Notes under the pieces: model-generated | The model's database searches: none | Seen by the model: the letters and a program-made list of their open reading frames with translations, nothing else | What the model was told of the DNA's origin: nothing | Position numbers and translations under genes: made by a program | Part shown: in pieces, positions 1 to 6,388 of the stretch | How positions within the stretch are numbered: the first letter of the stretch is position 1 | Layout: each line of letters begins with the position of its first letter | Source of the DNA: Gammaproteobacteria bacterium | GTDB lineage: Bacteria > Pseudomonadota > Gammaproteobacteria > GRL18 | Assembly: GCA_013139395.1 (NCBI GenBank) | Contig: WTAX01000079.1 | Span: 1-6,388, forward strand | Length of the DNA: 6,388 nt | Direction of reading: 5' to 3'

Positions 1-899
1 GCACCATGCTTTCTAATCGTATATTGCAGCCTGGCTTAAAAGCCATGGGATTATGGACTCAATTTCAATCCGTGCGTCTTGCCCGGGAGAAAGTAGATGA
101 GTTATTCTCATTAAAACAGGAAGAAGGCGGTGATATAGAAAAAAATCAGGAAATATCAGGTGCTATTAGATTATCAAACATTAGTTTTAAATACCCTGAA
201 CAACAAGAACCACTTTTAGATGATATTTCATTGGACATTAAAGCAGGTGAAGCTATTGCTATTTCTGGTGCTAATGGTGTGGGTAAAAGCACATTAATTA
301 AAATATTATCTGGTTTTTTAGACCCGGATCAGGGTCAGATATTAATCGATGGCGTCCCTATAAAAGAATACAACTTAGAATATTTACGTTCTCAAATTGC
401 AATTATTCCTCAAAAAGGAGTCATTTTTGAGGGTGCTATACTGGAAAATATGACCCTGTATCGTGAAGAGAAAGCCGTTGATCAAGCCATTGAATTAGCA
501 GAACAACTAGGCTTAGATGAAATTATTTCGAGGCTCCCCGAAGGTCTTGATACACTTGTCGGAGGTTCATCTGTCGGTACATTATCAGAAGGTGTCAGTC
601 AAAAAATCATCATGGTGAGATCATTGGTCGGTTATTTACCTATTATATTATTTGATGATGCTAATGCTAACTTTGATTTAAAAAATGACAGCAAACTCCA
701 TTCTGTTATGAAAAATTTAATTGGCAAGCGAACCATAGTGATAGTTTCTCATCGACCTTCATTTATGCGGCTATGCGATCGCCAATTTGAAATTAAAGAG
801 GGTAAATTAATAGATATTTCTGAAAAACTGGCTTCTTTTTCACCTAAAACAACTGCTCTTGAAACTGTTCCTAAAACAAAAGTACCGGCGGTATCTTAA
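1..899 (+). CDS. T1SS-type ABC exporter subunit A, C-terminal part (5' end cut by window edge)
   Basis: This is the end of an inner-membrane ABC exporter, probably one half of a type I secretion ATPase. The frame is open to the window edge, and the first ATG (position 6) is probably internal: the residues from there (IL-P--KA---FQ) align with the end of the last membrane helix and the linker to the NBD in the next gene. Residues below count from that ATG. The NBD (about 53-270) has an A-loop Tyr63, Walker A GANGVGKST (88-96), Q-loop Gln136, signature LSEGV (193-197), Walker B ILFDD (214-218) and H-loop His249. The catalytic Glu after the Walker B Asp is replaced by Asp218, and the D-loop is ANFD, so this subunit is probably a weak ATPase on its own. 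A Thr/Lys/Pro-rich tail of about 25 residues ends it. The stop lies 2 bases before the next start. Membrane domain and any N-terminal domain are outside the window. ABC exporter: very sure; T1SS role: from context. Confidence 0.9.
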   Translation, partial: TMLSNRILQPGLKAMGLWTQFQSVRLAREKVDELFSLKQEEGGDIEKNQEISGAIRLSNISFKYPEQQEPLLDDISLDIKAGEAIAISGANGVGKSTLIKILSGFLDPDQGQILIDGVPIKEYNLEYLRSQIAIIPQKGVIFEGAILENMTLYREEKAVDQAIELAEQLGLDEIISRLPEGLDTLVGGSSVGTLSEGVSQKIIMVRSLVGYLPIILFDDANANFDLKNDSKLHSVMKNLIGKRTIVIVSHRPSFMRLCDRQFEIKEGKLIDISEKLASFSPKTTALETVPKTKVPAVS

Positions 900-901
900 T
901 C

Positions 902-3142
902 ATGACGACTCAAGATAATACAATGATTAAAAATCCAAGCCCTGATAAAGAAAACAAAAATATCTCAGATGATAAGGCTGCAGCAAAGAAATTTGATGAA
1001 TCACGTTTTATCTCACAAGCGATTTCTAATGCTCTGCGACATGATAAAATTGATGAGTTACAATTTGATTCACCATACGCTGCATGTATTTTTCCTCTTT
1101 TAGAAGCACTTGGCTGGCATAATAATGCACGTGATTTAGTAGAGGCATTACCACACTTTGTTGAACAACTTGATTTGGTGGATCTACGCAATATTCTCAT
1201 TTCACTCGGCTTTGAAAGTCAGTCATGTTCTAAACGACTAAAAAAAATAAAACCTGAACTATACCCGTGTCTCTATGAAACAAAGCAAGGTGATTTATTA
1301 GTTTTAATTGATAAGAATAAAGATGAGTATGTTTATTACGATGCCGTAGAAGGAGAAAAGAAAACAGGCCAGCTACCTAATCTAAAAGGAACAGCCTACT
1401 TTTTTACCGATACTAACCCCACTCATGGTATCAGCAGTAAAGAAAATAAATCAGAAGCCTGGTTCTCACGTTTAACAAAACGCTTTAATAAAATGGTGAT
1501 TCATCTATTAGCCATGACAGCAATTGTTAATATTGTAGCACTGCTGATTCCACTTTTTGTTATGGTGGTTTATGATAAGGTCATTGGCAGCAAATCCATA
1601 GAAACACTCCCTTATCTTCTTGCCGGAGTCAGTATTTTAATCGTTGCTGACCTGGCATTAAGACTCCTTAAATCAAGATTACTCGGCGCACTGGCTGGTC
1701 GAATTGACTATCTGATTGGCGTTGAAACCTTTCGGCAATTACTCTTTTTGCCCCCCTTGTTCACGGAACGCTCATCAGTGGCTTCTCAGTTATCCCGTTT
1801 AAAACAATTTGATTCTATTCGTGATTTTTTTACCGGCTCCAGTGCCGCCATTATTCTCGAATTACCCTTTGTTATTTTATTTATTGCTGTCATTGCCGCC
1901 ATTGCGGGATGGATTGCCCTGATTCCGGTAATTATGGCCGCTATTTATGCCCTGATTGCATTCTTCTGGATACCTTATCTTAATGCTAAACTGCTCAGAA
2001 GTGGTCAGGCTAAGACTGCTAAACAAAATATCTTAATGCAAACACTTTCTGGCCGTAAAGAAATAAAATCTATTGGTGGTGAAAGCGTCTGGTGGGAACG
2101 GTTTAGAGAAATATCCGGAGAAGCCGTTTATTCAAATTATAAATATTTTGTTGCTAATGGCATTCTTGCCAGTTTTTCTCAAAGCTTAATGACGCTGTCA
2201 GGTATTACCGTGGTTGGATTTGGCGCACTGAGTGTCATTGAGGGCAGCATGACAATGGGTGCATTAATTGCGACCATGGCATTAATCTGGCGTGTACTAT
2301 CCCCTATCCAAAGTATATTTCTTGCCTTTCCTAAGTTTCAACAAGCCTTTAAATCCATTAAACAAATTGATCAATTGATGAGATTAGGCACAGAAAAACA
2401 TGGCCAGCATTCAGGCTTATTATTACGTGATTTTCAAGGTGGCATCAGTATTGATAAAGTCAGCTTCAGATATGGCCCAAATTCTGATCCTGCCATATTG
2501 GGTGCTACATTTAAAATTGAGCCGGGTGAAATGGTTGCCATTGTCGGCAATACCGGATCAGGCAAATCAACATTAATCAAACTCATTGCCGGCATGTATA
2601 AGCCTCAGGCAGGCTCTATCATGTTTGATAAGATGGATATACGTCAGCTTAATTCAATGGAATTGCGACGTTCCATTGCCTATATTCCACAAGAGAGTAA
2701 ACTTTTTCATGGCACAATTGCACAGAATCTGCGTTTAAACAATGCCCTGGCTTCAGATGATGATTTAACGCATGCAGCTGAACAAGCAGGTGTTCTTGAG
2801 CAAATTCTAGCTCTACCTGATGGCTTTGACACTCGTATTGGTGATAATTTTACTGAGCGACTGCCGCCTGGTTTTTTACGTTCAATTTCTATGGCTCGTG
2901 CTTTTATAAGCCCTGCTACAATCTTTCTATTAGATGAACCCGGTGCTTCTCTGGATGATAATGCTGATCAAAATTTTATGAATCAAATTAAACTAATAAA
3001 AGGCAAACGAAGTATTGTTATGGTCAGTCATCGTCCCAGTCATATCCGTCTTGCTGATAAGGCTATACTATTAGATCAAGGTATTGTGCAATTTGTCGGT
3101 CCTTCTGATGAAGCCGTTAAACTTTTATTAGGAAGTGTATAA
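902..3142 (+). CDS. T1SS ABC exporter subunit B with C39-like domain (LapB/HlyB-type)
   Basis: This is a complete 746-residue inner-membrane ABC exporter of the HlyB/LapB type, normal in length for that family. After a charged leader (1-35), residues about 45-170 resemble a peptidase C39-like domain, with Pro/Ser where the catalytic Cys should be and GDLLVLID where the catalytic His segment should be. It would therefore bind substrate rather than cleave it. Membrane helices are at about 199-224, 236-256, 314-336, 339-358, 418-445 and 450-472. The NBD (about 513-735) has A-loop Tyr524, Walker A GNTGSGKST (549-557), Q-loop Gln597, Walker B IFLLDE (674-679, Glu679 present), D-loop SLDD and His710. 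The signature is LPPGF (654-658) instead of LSGGQ. Its 2-base spacing from ABC-A and overlap with the adaptor gene indicate co-translation. Start ATG 902 has only a weak upstream GGCGG (887-891); ATG 923 (Met8) is an alternative. Heterodimerisation with ABC-A is inferred. Confidence 0.92.
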   Translation: MTTQDNTMIKNPSPDKENKNISDDKAAAKKFDESRFISQAISNALRHDKIDELQFDSPYAACIFPLLEALGWHNNARDLVEALPHFVEQLDLVDLRNILISLGFESQSCSKRLKKIKPELYPCLYETKQGDLLVLIDKNKDEYVYYDAVEGEKKTGQLPNLKGTAYFFTDTNPTHGISSKENKSEAWFSRLTKRFNKMVIHLLAMTAIVNIVALLIPLFVMVVYDKVIGSKSIETLPYLLAGVSILIVADLALRLLKSRLLGALAGRIDYLIGVETFRQLLFLPPLFTERSSVASQLSRLKQFDSIRDFFTGSSAAIILELPFVILFIAVIAAIAGWIALIPVIMAAIYALIAFFWIPYLNAKLLRSGQAKTAKQNILMQTLSGRKEIKSIGGESVWWERFREISGEAVYSNYKYFVANGILASFSQSLMTLSGITVVGFGALSVIEGSMTMGALIATMALIWRVLSPIQSIFLAFPKFQQAFKSIKQIDQLMRLGTEKHGQHSGLLLRDFQGGISIDKVSFRYGPNSDPAILGATFKIEPGEMVAIVGNTGSGKSTLIKLIAGMYKPQAGSIMFDKMDIRQLNSMELRRSIAYIPQESKLFHGTIAQNLRLNNALASDDDLTHAAEQAGVLEQILALPDGFDTRIGDNFTERLPPGFLRSISMARAFISPATIFLLDEPGASLDDNADQNFMNQIKLIKGKRSIVMVSHRPSHIRLADKAILLDQGIVQFVGPSDEAVKLLLGSV
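3130..3135 (+). promoter_or_regulatory. Ribosome binding site for the HlyD-family gene
   Basis: AGGAAG lies 6 bases before the ATG at 3142 and inside the last codons of ABC-B. Together with the TAATG stop/start overlap it supports this start and suggests translational coupling between ABC-B and the adaptor. Confidence 0.6.
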
Positions 3143-4497
3143 TGAAAGAAAACTCACTGATTTTCTCACGAAATGGTAAAAATGCCTTACCACGAGCTCG
3201 AGCTCGATTTCTCGCTCAAGCAATTCAACTAGAAGAAAGTAATCATTCATCGACAATTAATCTGGCTATTTATTTCACCTTACTATTAATGTTAAGTGCA
3301 ATTATCTGGGCCTGGTCTACAGATATTAATGAGGTTGCTATTAGTCGCGGAGAGGTCATTCCGGCAGGATTAATACATAATATTCAACATTTTGAAGGTG
3401 GTATTGTTGAAGAAATTAATGTCCGCAATGGCTCTAAAATTAGTAACGGTGATTTATTAATCCGATTTTCTCCACATTTACTGGAATTAGAACGTGAACA
3501 GCTCTACGTTAAAAAAGCATCACTTGATCTTGAAATGGAGCGTTTACACGCCCTCTTTGAAAATAGAGCTCCTGACTTCAGTGCTTTTGAAAAGAAGTTT
3601 CCTATTCTAACGAAGAAACAACAGATCATCTTCAAAGGGCAAAAATTTACTCAGGAAACTGAATTAAAAGTCATTGATAAGCAGATCAGTCTTAAAGCGC
3701 TGGAATTAAAACGTCAAAAGAATCAGGCTAAATCAATACAACGTGAATTAAAATTACTTAAAGAACAGGTTGCTATTCGACAAAAATTATCCAAACAAAA
3801 AATTGTTTCACGAACCGAATTGATTTCCAGTCAATCAAATCTGGCCAGTTCTGAAAGTGAGTATAGAACTATTCAGGATGGTGTTTTTATTGCAGAATCA
3901 GCACTAGAGGAAACTCAATTACGTCGTCTTGAAACTGCAGCTCAATTTACTGAAGAATTAGAACTCAAAGCAGGTGAAGTTGCATCACAATTAGCCGAGT
4001 TGAATCAACTCTTGAATAAAATTGACAAGAAAAGTCTCCAGTTAAGTATTTATGCACCTATTACGGGAATTATTAAAAGTTTAACCGTTAATAATATTAA
4101 TGAGGTCGTAGAGCCTGGGCAGGTGATCTTACAGATCGTTCCTATTGATGATGAAATGATCATTGAAGCTAAAATCATCCCTGAAGAAATAGGACGTATT
4201 GGTTTAGGTCAGGATGTTAACGTTAAATTTGACAGCTATGATCCAGCACGTTATGGCACTGTAAACGGTAAAGTTTCACAACTCTCTGCTTCTACTTATC
4301 TGGATGACAGACAAGAACCCTATTATCGAGCAGAAATTACATTAGAAAAAAATTATGTAGGAAATGTCAGCAGTAAGATGAAAATCATACCTGGTATGAC
4401 AGTACAAGCAGAGGTTAAAACAGGTTCAAAATCCATTCTGGATTATTTAATGAAACCCGTTTCACGTGGATTTAGTAATGCCTTTACGGAAGAGTAG
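3142..4497 (+). CDS. HlyD-family periplasmic adaptor (membrane-fusion protein) of a T1SS
   Basis: This is a complete 451-residue adaptor that would link the ABC exporter in the inner membrane to a TolC-like outer-membrane channel. A short cytoplasmic N-terminus (1-38, with a basic RARAR stretch at 18-22) precedes one membrane helix (about 40-58). Next comes the first lipoyl half with the family-typical RGEVIP (69-74) and QHFEGGIVEEI (82-92). Residues about 112-300 are heptad-rich charged helices forming the alpha-hairpin. The second lipoyl half follows (YAPITGIIKSL, 304-314; VVEPGQVILQIVP, 322-334), then a beta-barrel region to about 427 with the IIPGM motif (415-419). The C-terminal LDYLMKPVSRG (433-443) is characteristic of LapC/HlyD-type adaptors. 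It overlaps the ABC-B stop by one base and has a good ribosome binding site, AGGAAG at 3130-3135. No TolC gene follows; the operon ends here in front of a convergent gene. Confidence 0.95.
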   Translation: MKENSLIFSRNGKNALPRARARFLAQAIQLEESNHSSTINLAIYFTLLLMLSAIIWAWSTDINEVAISRGEVIPAGLIHNIQHFEGGIVEEINVRNGSKISNGDLLIRFSPHLLELEREQLYVKKASLDLEMERLHALFENRAPDFSAFEKKFPILTKKQQIIFKGQKFTQETELKVIDKQISLKALELKRQKNQAKSIQRELKLLKEQVAIRQKLSKQKIVSRTELISSQSNLASSESEYRTIQDGVFIAESALEETQLRRLETAAQFTEELELKAGEVASQLAELNQLLNKIDKKSLQLSIYAPITGIIKSLTVNNINEVVEPGQVILQIVPIDDEMIIEAKIIPEEIGRIGLGQDVNVKFDSYDPARYGTVNGKVSQLSASTYLDDRQEPYYRAEITLEKNYVGNVSSKMKIIPGMTVQAEVKTGSKSILDYLMKPVSRGFSNAFTEE

Positions 4498-4587
4498 GAT
4501 TTAATTTAATTGCGATATAAGTCATAAGCTGCCCATTGGATAGAGGATAGACACAGCTTCTCATAGCCATCTTTACTATAGATTTGC
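4498..4587. other. Convergent intergenic gap, no clear terminator
   Basis: This 90-base stretch separates the stop of the adaptor gene (TAG, 4495-4497) from the stop of the minus-strand gene (TGA, complement of 4588-4590). It holds only weak inverted repeats: AAGCTG/CAGCTT (4526-4531 with 4554-4559, 22-base loop), and TATAGA/TCTATA (4577-4582 with 4595-4600), which runs into the minus-strand coding end. Neither is GC-rich nor followed by a T-tract. No small gene or RNA is recognisable. Confidence 0.6.
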
Positions 4588-6388
4588 TCACCACTCTATA
4601 CGTTCTGATTCATCCATCAAAACTTCTGATTCTTCACTCGAATTCACAATACCTGTAGTATCAGCTACCAGGTTCAACGCACTCACAGCCAATTGATCAT
4701 CCGTTTCTTCAGCATTAACGATCAGTGTCCATGGATCATCTGAATCGGCATAAACATTATCCGCAGAAAATGTATCTTCACTCAATGTTGTTTCAGTTGC
4801 ATCAATCCACCCATTGCTTGTATCAACATCAAAGCTGCCCGCTACATCTAATTGAGTAAATGCGTCTGTTAGCTCTTGTTCAGTTGTACCGGAAGTATCG
4901 AATTCTAATACATCAATCTCAGATAAATCGTCTGTATCTGTAACGCTGGTTTGTTCAGATTCAATAGCTTGCCCAGTGTCAGTAATGTCTTCAAAGTATT
5001 CACTATTATGGTCAAAATCATCTGATAATGCACTAATTTCTTCAAAAGTAATTAAGCCATCATCCCCAATATCATGAGCATTAATCACAGAGATCATAGC
5101 ACCATCTAAATCATAAAATGTGATACTATCACCTACGTTATATTCAAATGTGCCTGTCTTACTCGTATCGCCAGCTAAACCAGAACTGGTTTCATAACTA
5201 ATATCTTCAATTGCATTAACGACAAGCGTGGCGGACATAAGCTGATGAGTACTTTGATTTTCATTTTGATCATCGATATGTTCATCAAAATCAACACTCT
5301 CCATATCAGTATATTCTTCAAGCATGTCCTGGACATGATTCATTGCCGCTGCTTCATCAACATAAACACCACCAATACTTTCAACCAGCTCCTGAACTGC
5401 TGCTTCACTGGCAGTATTAAGATCCAAAGTCACATTAGCCAATGCATCTCGTGTTTCAGCAGTAATAAGGATATTATCGCTACTATCACTATCAATTGAC
5501 TGTAGAAAAGTAGCCATATTCTCAAGGTGTTCATCATTCATATCAGAACGATCAACATCAGCGATATCCTGAAGGAAAGTTTGCCCAGCCATAGCTTCTT
5601 CTGCTGTAACAGAACCGAGTTCAACACCACCCACATTAAAAGTAATAGTATCCCCCTCATGAAAAGAATAACCACCATTTTCATCAGTAAAGCCATGCAA
5701 ACCGGATGAAGTACTGTATTCAACACCTTCGACTACACCATCAATTAATACTGCAGTCATTGTTTCATTATCACCACCAGAATCCGTCGTAGTGGCCGTG
5801 ACCTCCAGTTTAAATCCACCCTCACCATCTGACAGTAGTTCAGTAGGACTTATAATGTTAACATCACTTAAATCATTTGCATTTAAAAGATAGTCGCCAT
5901 CATCGTTGGCTGTTATCTCTGTATCATCCTGATAAACTTTGACACCATCAGGTATATCATGACCCGATATTGTAACTTCTGTAATTGATTCACTGCTATC
6001 AGTATCAGCTAATGCTACTGTCACATCAATATCATAACTATAACTGTCAGGCTCTTCAGTAGTTTTAACATCAGCTAATATTTTTTTAACTTTTATATGT
6101 GTGTCATCCCCAACACTGACACTAATATAGTTAAACTCACCACCATTTTCAGGATTAAACTCATAATTATATTTATGATCATCATCTGCTGTAGCATCCA
6201 TTGACATACTATCGCCAACTTGATTACCATCTTTATCATAAGCAGTAATGGTAATCACTCCATCTTTACCAGATTGATATTTCTCAATCTCTAAAGTCAT
6301 GCTTTCAACCGTTTGATTATCAGCAAGCTCTTTTATTTCAATAGTTTCAGCACCCTTCTTTCCTACATCTGCATTGTAATTTTTAACT
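4588..6388 (-). CDS. Large acidic modular surface protein, C-terminal part; candidate T1SS substrate (LapA/RTX-adhesin-like)
   Basis: This is the C-terminal end of a probably much larger secreted protein. The frame stays open for 29 codons upstream of the ATG at 6300 to the window edge, and that stretch (AETIEIKEL...) continues the same beta-rich domain, so the ATG is very likely internal. Residues count from it. Modules in order: beta-rich module (to about 76), T1SS-143/cadherin-like repeat (88-182), TSSG module with helical tail (186-328), degenerate TSSG module with an EF-hand-like loop (358-425), then a Ser/Thr/Asp-rich region and the tail ending SEVLMDESERIEW. By hand count it has about 136 Asp+Glu against 14 Lys+Arg, and no cysteine. 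This fits calcium-dependent secreted adhesins. No RTX nonapeptides and no von Willebrand A domain are seen. It converges on the T1SS operon, so export by that system through an uncleaved C-terminal signal is the likeliest role, but this is inferred. Confidence 0.8.
   Translation of the reverse strand, partial: VKNYNADVGKKGAETIEIKELADNQTVESMTLEIEKYQSGKDGVITITAYDKDGNQVGDSMSMDATADDDHKYNYEFNPENGGEFNYISVSVGDDTHIKVKKILADVKTTEEPDSYSYDIDVTVALADTDSSESITEVTISGHDIPDGVKVYQDDTEITANDDGDYLLNANDLSDVNIISPTELLSDGEGGFKLEVTATTTDSGGDNETMTAVLIDGVVEGVEYSTSSGLHGFTDENGGYSFHEGDTITFNVGGVELGSVTAEEAMAGQTFLQDIADVDRSDMNDEHLENMATFLQSIDSDSSDNILITAETRDALANVTLDLNTASEAAVQELVESIGGVYVDEAAAMNHVQDMLEEYTDMESVDFDEHIDDQNENQSTHQLMSATLVVNAIEDISYETSSGLAGDTSKTGTFEYNVGDSITFYDLDGAMISVINAHDIGDDGLITFEEISALSDDFDHNSEYFEDITDTGQAIESEQTSVTDTDDLSEIDVLEFDTSGTTEQELTDAFTQLDVAGSFDVDTSNGWIDATETTLSEDTFSADNVYADSDDPWTLIVNAEETDDQLAVSALNLVADTTGIVNSSEESEVLMDESERIEW
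5026..5229 (-). repeat. TSSG module, copy 2 (degenerate, with EF-hand-like loop)
   Basis: Residues 358-425 repeat the beta part of copy 1: ISYETSSGLAGDTSKTGTF then EYNVGDSITFYDLDGAMISV. Shared positions include the Y-TSSGL-G core, GD-ITF and a Gly before the last strand. The helical tail of copy 1 is missing; in its place is a short stretch with a 12-residue EF-hand-like loop, DIGDDGLITFEE (410-421), followed by the start of a helix (ISAL). It is preceded by TLVVNA (358-363), echoed near the C-terminus by TLIVNA (525-530). Confidence 0.55.
5038..5073 (-). other. EF-hand-like calcium-binding loop
   Basis: DIGDDGLITFEE (residues 410-421) fits the 12-position EF-hand loop: Asp at 1, Asp at 5, Gly at 6, Ile at 8 and Glu at 12. 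Position 3 is Gly instead of Asp/Asn, and the incoming helix is not obvious, so this could be a dockerin-type or excalibur-like single loop. Calcium binding is inferred. Confidence 0.5.
5316..5745 (-). repeat. TSSG module, copy 1 (beta part plus helical tail)
   Basis: Residues 186-328 start with V-GVEYSTSSGLHGFTDENG, then YSFHEGDTITFNVGGVELGS, followed by a helical part: LENMATFLQSIDSDSSDNIL, ITAETRDALANVTLDL, then AAVQELVESIGG and DEAAAMNHVQDML. The full pattern recurs in many gammaproteobacterial secreted proteins and lipoproteins, where V-Y-TSSG--G-TD--G-F-Y--GD-ITF-VGG--LG is followed by LLQSLD-D and A-A-AHL helices. Its function is unknown to me. Copy 2 lies about 90 bases downstream in the gene, and the two match at protein level only. 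Confidence 0.6.
5755..6039 (-). other. T1SS-143/cadherin-like repeat domain
   Basis: Residues 88-182 read DIDVTVALADTDSSESITEV, then ISGHDIPDGVKV, a short DGDYLLNANDLSDVNI strand, an SPTELLSDGEGGFKLEV strand and TATTTDSGG at the end. This order (acidic DTD-SES start, I-G--PDGV turn, L---DL--V-I, F-L-V-ATTTD) matches the repeats of about 100 residues found in LapA/BapA-like T1SS adhesins. Only one copy is visible; further copies could lie beyond the window edge. Confidence 0.6.
6073..6388 (-). other. Beta-rich module of the large surface protein
   Basis: This covers roughly residues -29 to 76 counted from ATG 6300, and its start lies at or beyond the window edge. The pattern is short beta strands: an AETIEIKEL strand, a VITITAYDKDGNQVGD hairpin, then NPENGGEFNYISVSVGDDTHIKV split by turns. 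In my memory, domains of this look (strand, AYDADGN-VG turn, GGEF-RIE strand) sit just before T1SS-143 repeats in large T1SS proteins. No family name can be assigned from sequence alone. Confidence 0.5.

Noticed and set aside
6..8. ATG as the true start of ABC-A
   Set aside because: The frame is open to the edge, there is no ribosome binding site in the few bases before it, and the first residues align with the interior of the neighbouring ABC protein (end of the last membrane helix).
1..899. ABC-A as a degraded pseudogene because of its unusual motifs
   Set aside because: The frame is intact, Walker A, Q-loop and H-loop are preserved, and the deviations complement those of ABC-B, which fits selection better than decay.
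3193..3206. Perfect 14-bp palindrome CGAGCTCGAGCTCG
   Set aside because: It lies inside the adaptor coding frame and is simply the repeated CGA GCT codons of the RARAR stretch; a binding site is not supported.
4526..4559. Inverted repeat AAGCTG...CAGCTT as a terminator
   Set aside because: Only 6 bp with a 22-base loop and no T-tract on either side; too weak to call.
5484..5522. Second EF-hand loop in DSDSSDNILITAE (residues 270-282 region)
   Set aside because: The spacing is one residue off the 12-position loop; it matches the helical tail of the TSSG module instead.
5245..5726. Short open frames on both strands opposite or within the large minus-strand gene
   Set aside because: Their translations are low-complexity Ile/Cys/His-rich shadows of the acidic codons of the real gene, with no recognisable domain or ribosome binding site.
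6298..6300. ATG as the true start of the minus-strand protein
   Set aside because: The 29 upstream codons are open and continue the same beta-rich module, and there is no signal peptide after this ATG.
1..6388. CRISPR array, insertion sequence, tRNA or rRNA
   Set aside because: No direct-repeat/spacer pattern, transposase, terminal inverted repeats or recognisable RNA gene was seen; the window is almost fully coding.

Overview
The window looks like part of a type I secretion (T1SS) locus from an AT-rich Gram-negative bacterium, most likely a gammaproteobacterium. The clues are inner-membrane ABC exporters, a HlyD/LapC-type periplasmic adaptor, and an acidic, cysteine-free, LapA/RTX-adhesin-like protein. 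A genus cannot be named from the sequence. Both edges cut through genes, so only the middle two genes are complete.

Plus strand, 1-4497: a tightly packed three-gene operon. First comes the C-terminal part of an ABC exporter subunit (called ABC-A here). Next is a complete 746-residue ABC exporter (ABC-B) with a degenerate peptidase-C39-like domain, a six-helix membrane domain and a nucleotide-binding domain (NBD). Last is a complete 451-residue HlyD-family membrane-fusion protein. There are 2 bases between ABC-A and ABC-B, and ABC-B and hlyD overlap by one base (TAATG). No outer-membrane TolC-type gene and no operon promoter is visible; they would lie outside the window.

Minus strand, 4588-6388: the C-terminal 599 or more residues of a large, very acidic modular protein, transcribed towards the T1SS operon. 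From N to C it shows a beta-rich module, a T1SS-143/cadherin-like repeat, a TSSG-type module with a helical tail, a second TSSG module ending in an EF-hand-like loop, and an acidic C-terminal tail. It is the natural candidate substrate of the neighbouring exporter, although it has no RTX nonapeptide repeats in the visible part. The two transcription units converge on an 90-base gap with no convincing terminator.

The most interesting point is that the two ABC subunits have complementary defects. ABC-A has Asp in place of the Walker B catalytic Glu but keeps the Ser and Gly of its signature motif (LSEGV). ABC-B has a normal Walker B Glu but a broken signature (LPPGF). Paired as a heterodimer they would make one near-consensus and one degenerate ATP site. 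Most T1SS use an ABC homodimer; the two-ABC MARTX system of Vibrio cholerae (RtxB/RtxE) is the closest precedent known to me.
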